A DNA stretch of 64,000 bases from CAYVVD01 sp964454975. Lineage in GTDB: Bacteria; Bacteroidota; Ignavibacteria; Kapaibacteriales; UBA2268. How positions within the stretch are numbered: position 1 is the first letter of the stretch; each line of letters begins with the position of its first letter. A program made the position numbers and the translations under genes. Shown piece after piece: positions 60,841-64,000 of the stretch. The DNA lies in contig CAYVVD010000006.1 in the NCBI GenBank assembly GCA_964454975.1, positions 1 through 64,000 on the forward strand, read 5' to 3'. The notes beneath the pieces are model-generated. The model saw nothing but the letters and a program-made list of their open reading frames with translations, was not told the DNA's origin and made no database searches.

Positions 60841-63038
60841 TACAAAATAGATACATAACTCTTTTACTCCTTTTAAACACATTGCGGTTATTTACTGCTG
60901 ATACTTACCCTGTTGAGTATTCTGTTTCGGATTTTTACAATAACAGCAGGATTATTTATAGTCAAGAAACTGAACGCTTTTTCCAGGTAAAGGATGATTG
61001 GGCAAATTTTTCTGAATACATCTACACCTGGAAAAAAGAATTACCGCATAGCAGAAATGCCTTTTCATTCGAAAATACCAGGTTTTATGAGAGTATCCCT
61101 TTTGCTGATGGCTTGCTATCAGTGATTGAACAGGAAGGAATTCTGTTTCTTGAGCACATAGACGAGAAGTTAAATAGCAGATTTCGTCTGCATATCGACA
61201 GTTCACAGGCTGAAAACAAAGTTGATTTGATTAGAATCGGGGATAATTATCTTATTCTTGTAAACTCAAGGCTTCTGCTCCTTGATACACTCTCGGGATT
61301 TAATTTGATGTCAATTGACAACAATGTTTCTACTGTTATTTCTCTCAGCAATGATTCTTTATCCATAGCTTATCTGAAAAACTTCGAATCAAACCAGCTT
61401 CTAATTATCCTGGATGACATATTCAATAAATCATCAGTTGCAAGATATGATTTAGTTTCAAGCACTAAATTGCTGTCAGGTGAAAACGAATTAATTATGT
61501 TGAAAGATCTTGGCAATCAAACTTATTATTTTACAACAAGTTATAAGAACGAAACACTTAACAAAGGCTGGTTAAATTCTAAGTTTTCAAATGTTGCTTT
61601 GTATTCAGGGAAACTTTGTGGCATTGAGAATGATAAAAACGGAAAATTCCTCACTTTTGTAAATTCATTAAATCCTAATGAATTTAGTAAAAACAAGCTG
61701 CCTGAGTATTTGAGTGAACCAATGGCCCTGATTCCTTCCAATGATACACTTTATGCAGTTTTCAGGAATGGCCTAGTCTCATTCAATTTGGATTTAGAAG
61801 CCATCTCATTTGACCTTGTTGATTTCAGCGAACTTGATGGTAATACAATGTCATTGGAATCTATTGATGGCCTTCTTATCATTCAAAATGGAAGCAATGC
61901 GATAACTTTGCAAAAGAAGCCTAATCCCTATTGGCGTATTTATAAATACTATTCTGAATCCGGAAAGTTTGTAATCCCGGGATTGCTTGGGTTTGTTGCT
62001 TTAGTTTTGTTTCAATTATACAGGCATCAGAAAAGAGTCCTCCAAACATTAATTGAATTACCCGCTTCAGGGTTAGTATTGCATATTGATAACAAGGGAA
62101 AACTCATTAGGTTGAATCAACATGCCAAAGAGTTACTTTCGATTAAAGAAAATGTACCTCTGGGCAGGCAATATTCCTACTACTTTAAAATTAAATATAC
62201 AAAACCGGTCCAAAATGTTTTAGATAAAGCCTTTGAAAGCAGGGAAAACTTTACCCAGAAAATCAATGTATTTCTAAACGGGGATTCAAAAGAATGGCTT
62301 TGTAATGTTGTGGCGATCAGAAATATAACCGGTAATTTCAGGGGGCTAATATTTACAGGCATTGATATTACTGAAGAACTGGCAAAAAACAGGCTCTATA
62401 ACTGGGCTCAGCTCGCTCACGATATGCAAACCAACCTTTCGACAATTCGTCTAAATGCCGAGAGGATAGAGTCAGAGGAAATTCCTGAGCTGAAAAGCAT
62501 GAAGAAAAAAATATTACACCAGGTAGATATCCTGATAAAACGTATCAGGGATATCGTAACTGTCGGAAGAAGTGATGAATTACGCTACGAAAATGTGTTT
62601 GCTCCTGATATATGCAAGGAAGTGAGAAATGAGTTTGACGATACAATGTTTCCAAATGTTGATTTTATTGTACAAACAAGCTCATTCAACCTTGAATGCG
62701 ATCGTCCAAAGGTAGTCAGGGCGATTAGAAATGCTGTTGAAAATGGAATAAAGGCTCTGAAAGGTGAAAATGGCACGATAGAGCTAAGCTGTTCAAATGA
62801 TTCCAAAAATGCTTATTTCAGCGTGAAGGATAACGGTGTCGGGATAGAAGAAAGCCAAAGGAAAAGAATACTTACTCCTTATTTTACTACGTCTAGTACA
62901 AAAGGGGGGACCGGAATTGGAACAATGATTATGCAGCACGTTGTTGAACTTCATGGTGGTAAAATCATAATTAATTCTGAAAAAGGAAAAGGAACCGAAG
63001 TGACATTCATATTTCCATTGAAAGGTGGTAAATCTTGA
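60837..63038 (+). CDS. Membrane sensor histidine kinase with PAS domain
   Basis: 733 residues. A signal sequence (YITLLLLLNTLRLFTADT) and a 350-residue extracytoplasmic domain with propeller-like spacing (NYLILVNSRLLLLDTLSG) come first. A membrane helix lies at about 378-395 (IPGLLGFVALVLFQLY), then a PAS domain about 405-520 (LVLHIDNKGKLIRLN). The kinase core has the phospho-accepting His in LAHDMQTNLSTIRLNAER (His528), N-box IRNAVENGIKAL, G1 DNGVGIEESQ and G2 KGGTGIGTMIMQHV. No response regulator is in the window. It starts at TTG in a TTGA overlap with the ispF stop. The signal sensed is unknown. Confidence 0.88.
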   Translation: MIQNRYITLLLLLNTLRLFTADTYPVEYSVSDFYNNSRIIYSQETERFFQVKDDWANFSEYIYTWKKELPHSRNAFSFENTRFYESIPFADGLLSVIEQEGILFLEHIDEKLNSRFRLHIDSSQAENKVDLIRIGDNYLILVNSRLLLLDTLSGFNLMSIDNNVSTVISLSNDSLSIAYLKNFESNQLLIILDDIFNKSSVARYDLVSSTKLLSGENELIMLKDLGNQTYYFTTSYKNETLNKGWLNSKFSNVALYSGKLCGIENDKNGKFLTFVNSLNPNEFSKNKLPEYLSEPMALIPSNDTLYAVFRNGLVSFNLDLEAISFDLVDFSELDGNTMSLESIDGLLIIQNGSNAITLQKKPNPYWRIYKYYSESGKFVIPGLLGFVALVLFQLYRHQKRVLQTLIELPASGLVLHIDNKGKLIRLNQHAKELLSIKENVPLGRQYSYYFKIKYTKPVQNVLDKAFESRENFTQKINVFLNGDSKEWLCNVVAIRNITGNFRGLIFTGIDITEELAKNRLYNWAQLAHDMQTNLSTIRLNAERIESEEIPELKSMKKKILHQVDILIKRIRDIVTVGRSDELRYENVFAPDICKEVRNEFDDTMFPNVDFIVQTSSFNLECDRPKVVRAIRNAVENGIKALKGENGTIELSCSNDSKNAYFSVKDNGVGIEESQRKRILTPYFTTSSTKGGTGIGTMIMQHVVELHGGKIIINSEKGKGTEVTFIFPLKGGKS

Positions 63039-63481
63039 TGGATGAGCTATTTCGGAAGAGAATTGCAGCAATTGATTACGGAAAAAAAAGAATTGGTATT
63101 GCAAGTTGCGATGAATTTCATATAACTATTTCACCCAAAGGTGTAATTCTTAACAATAGCAATGTGTTATCTAATATCAGAGATTTTGTTGAAAATGAAA
63201 ATATCAGGGCTTTGGTCGTAGGACTGCCATTGAGGGACGATGAGAGAAATGCGGACTTCATTAATGAAATAAGGAATTTTATAAACAAGTTAAAAATAAC
63301 AACAGGGTTGCCTTGTTTTGAACAGGATGAATCATTTTCTTCAAAAAAAGCAACCGAAATTATGATAAACAATAAAACAAAAAAGTCGAAAAGGCGTAAG
63401 AAGGGAAGTACAGACCAGGTAGCAGCAGCAGTAATTTTGAGAGATTTTCTTCAGCAAAGAGAAGGTGGATTTTATGCTTAA
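63038..63481 (+). CDS. ruvX: RuvX/YqgF-type nuclease (Holliday junction resolvase / rRNA processing)
   Basis: 147 residues from the ATG at 63038. RNase H-like fold with catalytic acidic residues in AIDYGKKRIGIASCD, ALVVGLPLRDD, FEQDESFSSKKA and the final STDQVAAAVIL. In bacteria this essential enzyme processes pre-16S rRNA ends; the Holliday junction role is historical. A basic KKSKRRKKGS segment precedes the last motif. Its start overlaps the kinase stop (TGATG). Confidence 0.9.
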   Translation: MDELFRKRIAAIDYGKKRIGIASCDEFHITISPKGVILNNSNVLSNIRDFVENENIRALVVGLPLRDDERNADFINEIRNFINKLKITTGLPCFEQDESFSSKKATEIMINNKTKKSKRRKKGSTDQVAAAVILRDFLQQREGGFYA

Positions 63482-64000
63482 ATGGATTATTATTTTAATT
63501 GTTCCGGTAATCGTCTATTCACAGATAGATAAAAGGTCTTATTACAGCTATGGCGAGAGGTTGTATGCTGAATCTTTTATACAAGCTTCGTCATCTCCTG
63601 ATTCTTCGGAAATAATTGTGTTCTTCAGGATTATGAACGATGCCCTCGTATTTACAACAGATGAAAAAGGCATTTTTATATCAACTCCCGAGATAGAGGT
63701 CTCTTTTACAGGTTCAGAGGGTATTATACGTAAAAGGCTTCGCTGGTTAGATACAGTTTATGTAAGCCGGTTTGAGGAAACCAGTTCTAAGACTAATTTT
63801 GTGTATGGCGCTGTCTCAGGAACTTTAGCTAATGATCTATATGAAGCAAGAGTCCAGCTAATACAAAACGGTACCGGGGAGAGCAGAAGTAAAGAATTGG
63901 CTATTAAAGCTGACGGGAAACTTGAAAGCGCTTTTTTCATGGATATGATTTCGTTTCGAAATGTAATTGGAAAGAGAGGTGAATTCTATTTTCCATATAT
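63474..64000 (+). CDS. Secreted protein, 5' part (GWxTD-like)
   Basis: Open from the ATG at 63474 to the right edge, at least 175 residues. It overlaps the ruvX end by eight bases. Signal peptide KWIIILIVPVIVYS, then AESFIQASSSPDSSEIIVFF, MNDALVFTTDEKGIFISTPE and a run of beta-strand-like segments. The order resembles the N-terminal part of GWxTD-domain proteins, but the diagnostic motif would lie past the edge. Function unknown. Confidence 0.55.
   Translation, partial: MLKWIIILIVPVIVYSQIDKRSYYSYGERLYAESFIQASSSPDSSEIIVFFRIMNDALVFTTDEKGIFISTPEIEVSFTGSEGIIRKRLRWLDTVYVSRFEETSSKTNFVYGAVSGTLANDLYEARVQLIQNGTGESRSKELAIKADGKLESAFFMDMISFRNVIGKRGEFYFPY

Noticed and set aside
1..64000. tRNA, rRNA, CRISPR array or riboswitch
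   Set aside because: I scanned all spacers over about 60 bases. None has a cloverleaf with a TTCGA-type T-loop, regularly spaced direct repeats or a known aptamer core; thiN and queE have no leader of their own. A covariance-model search would settle this.

Overview
The window is an AT-rich bacterial chromosome segment, densely packed with mostly housekeeping genes on both strands. It most likely comes from the Bacteroidota/Chlorobi side of the FCB group (Ignavibacteria- or Kapabacteria-like). Supporting signs are three C-terminal type IX secretion (T9SS) sorting domains, a fused CcoN-CcoO cbb3 oxidase with a one-heme CcoP, a GIN/DUF2807 lipoprotein, monomeric isocitrate dehydrogenase, menaquinone-type Fe-S oxidoreductase and MEP-pathway isoprenoid genes. 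The lineage is inferred from gene content; there is no rRNA here. Two runs of exactly 10 N (1486-1495, 29143-29152) show that this is a draft scaffold.

Layout. 1-1555: the end of a monomeric icd, then gene debris (a LytTR tail and a frameshifted T9SS tail) and a gap inside a terminator-like inverted repeat. 1556-4378: a HEAT-like protein, rlmD and queE. 4524-10455 (minus): pgi, a secreted protein, thiN, an esterase-fold protein, and ergothioneine genes egtB-egtD. 10537-17184: trmH-type methyltransferase, a large T9SS protein with an IgGFc-binding-like domain, ymdB-like phosphodiesterase, asd and an M24 peptidase. 17344-20992: an ETF:menaquinone oxidoreductase-like Fe-S protein and an AbgT transporter. 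21186-22300: a broken gene with an in-frame stop, coupled to a thioredoxin-like protein. 22337-26635 (minus operon): DUF1573, serine/threonine dehydratase, DASS transporter, SDR, DUF123 nuclease. 26756-31184: acyl-CoA dehydrogenase, GIN lipoprotein, and the reverse transsulfuration pair (CBS and CGL). 31333-35171: pgk, an unknown protein, rhomboid and ispG. 35603-42398: second AbgT, purB, a secreted propeller protein and tsaB. 42400-47649: mfd, then hflX-63 aa protein-SemiSWEET. 47815-50322: thioredoxin, DUF6132 and a flippase.

50319-58720 is the clearest functional system: a complete cbb3 oxidase locus (ccoI, ccoS, ccoNO, ccoQ, ccoP, ccoG, ccoH, TauE/SafE-like) for high-affinity oxygen respiration. 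It covers copper loading, catalytic subunits and assembly factors. 58717-64000 carries xseB/xseA (minus), then the overlapping set ispF, sensor histidine kinase, ruvX and a truncated secreted protein.

I saw no tRNA, rRNA, CRISPR array, phage or intact transposase. I did not find a clearly new multi-gene system. The items most worth a second look are an esterase-fold protein with a lost serine nucleophile beside the ergothioneine genes, a repeated hairpin in the leaders of trx and ccoG, a dispersed palindromic repeat, a short-form GC-rich ispG that looks acquired, and an orphan sensor kinase coupled to ispF and ruvX.
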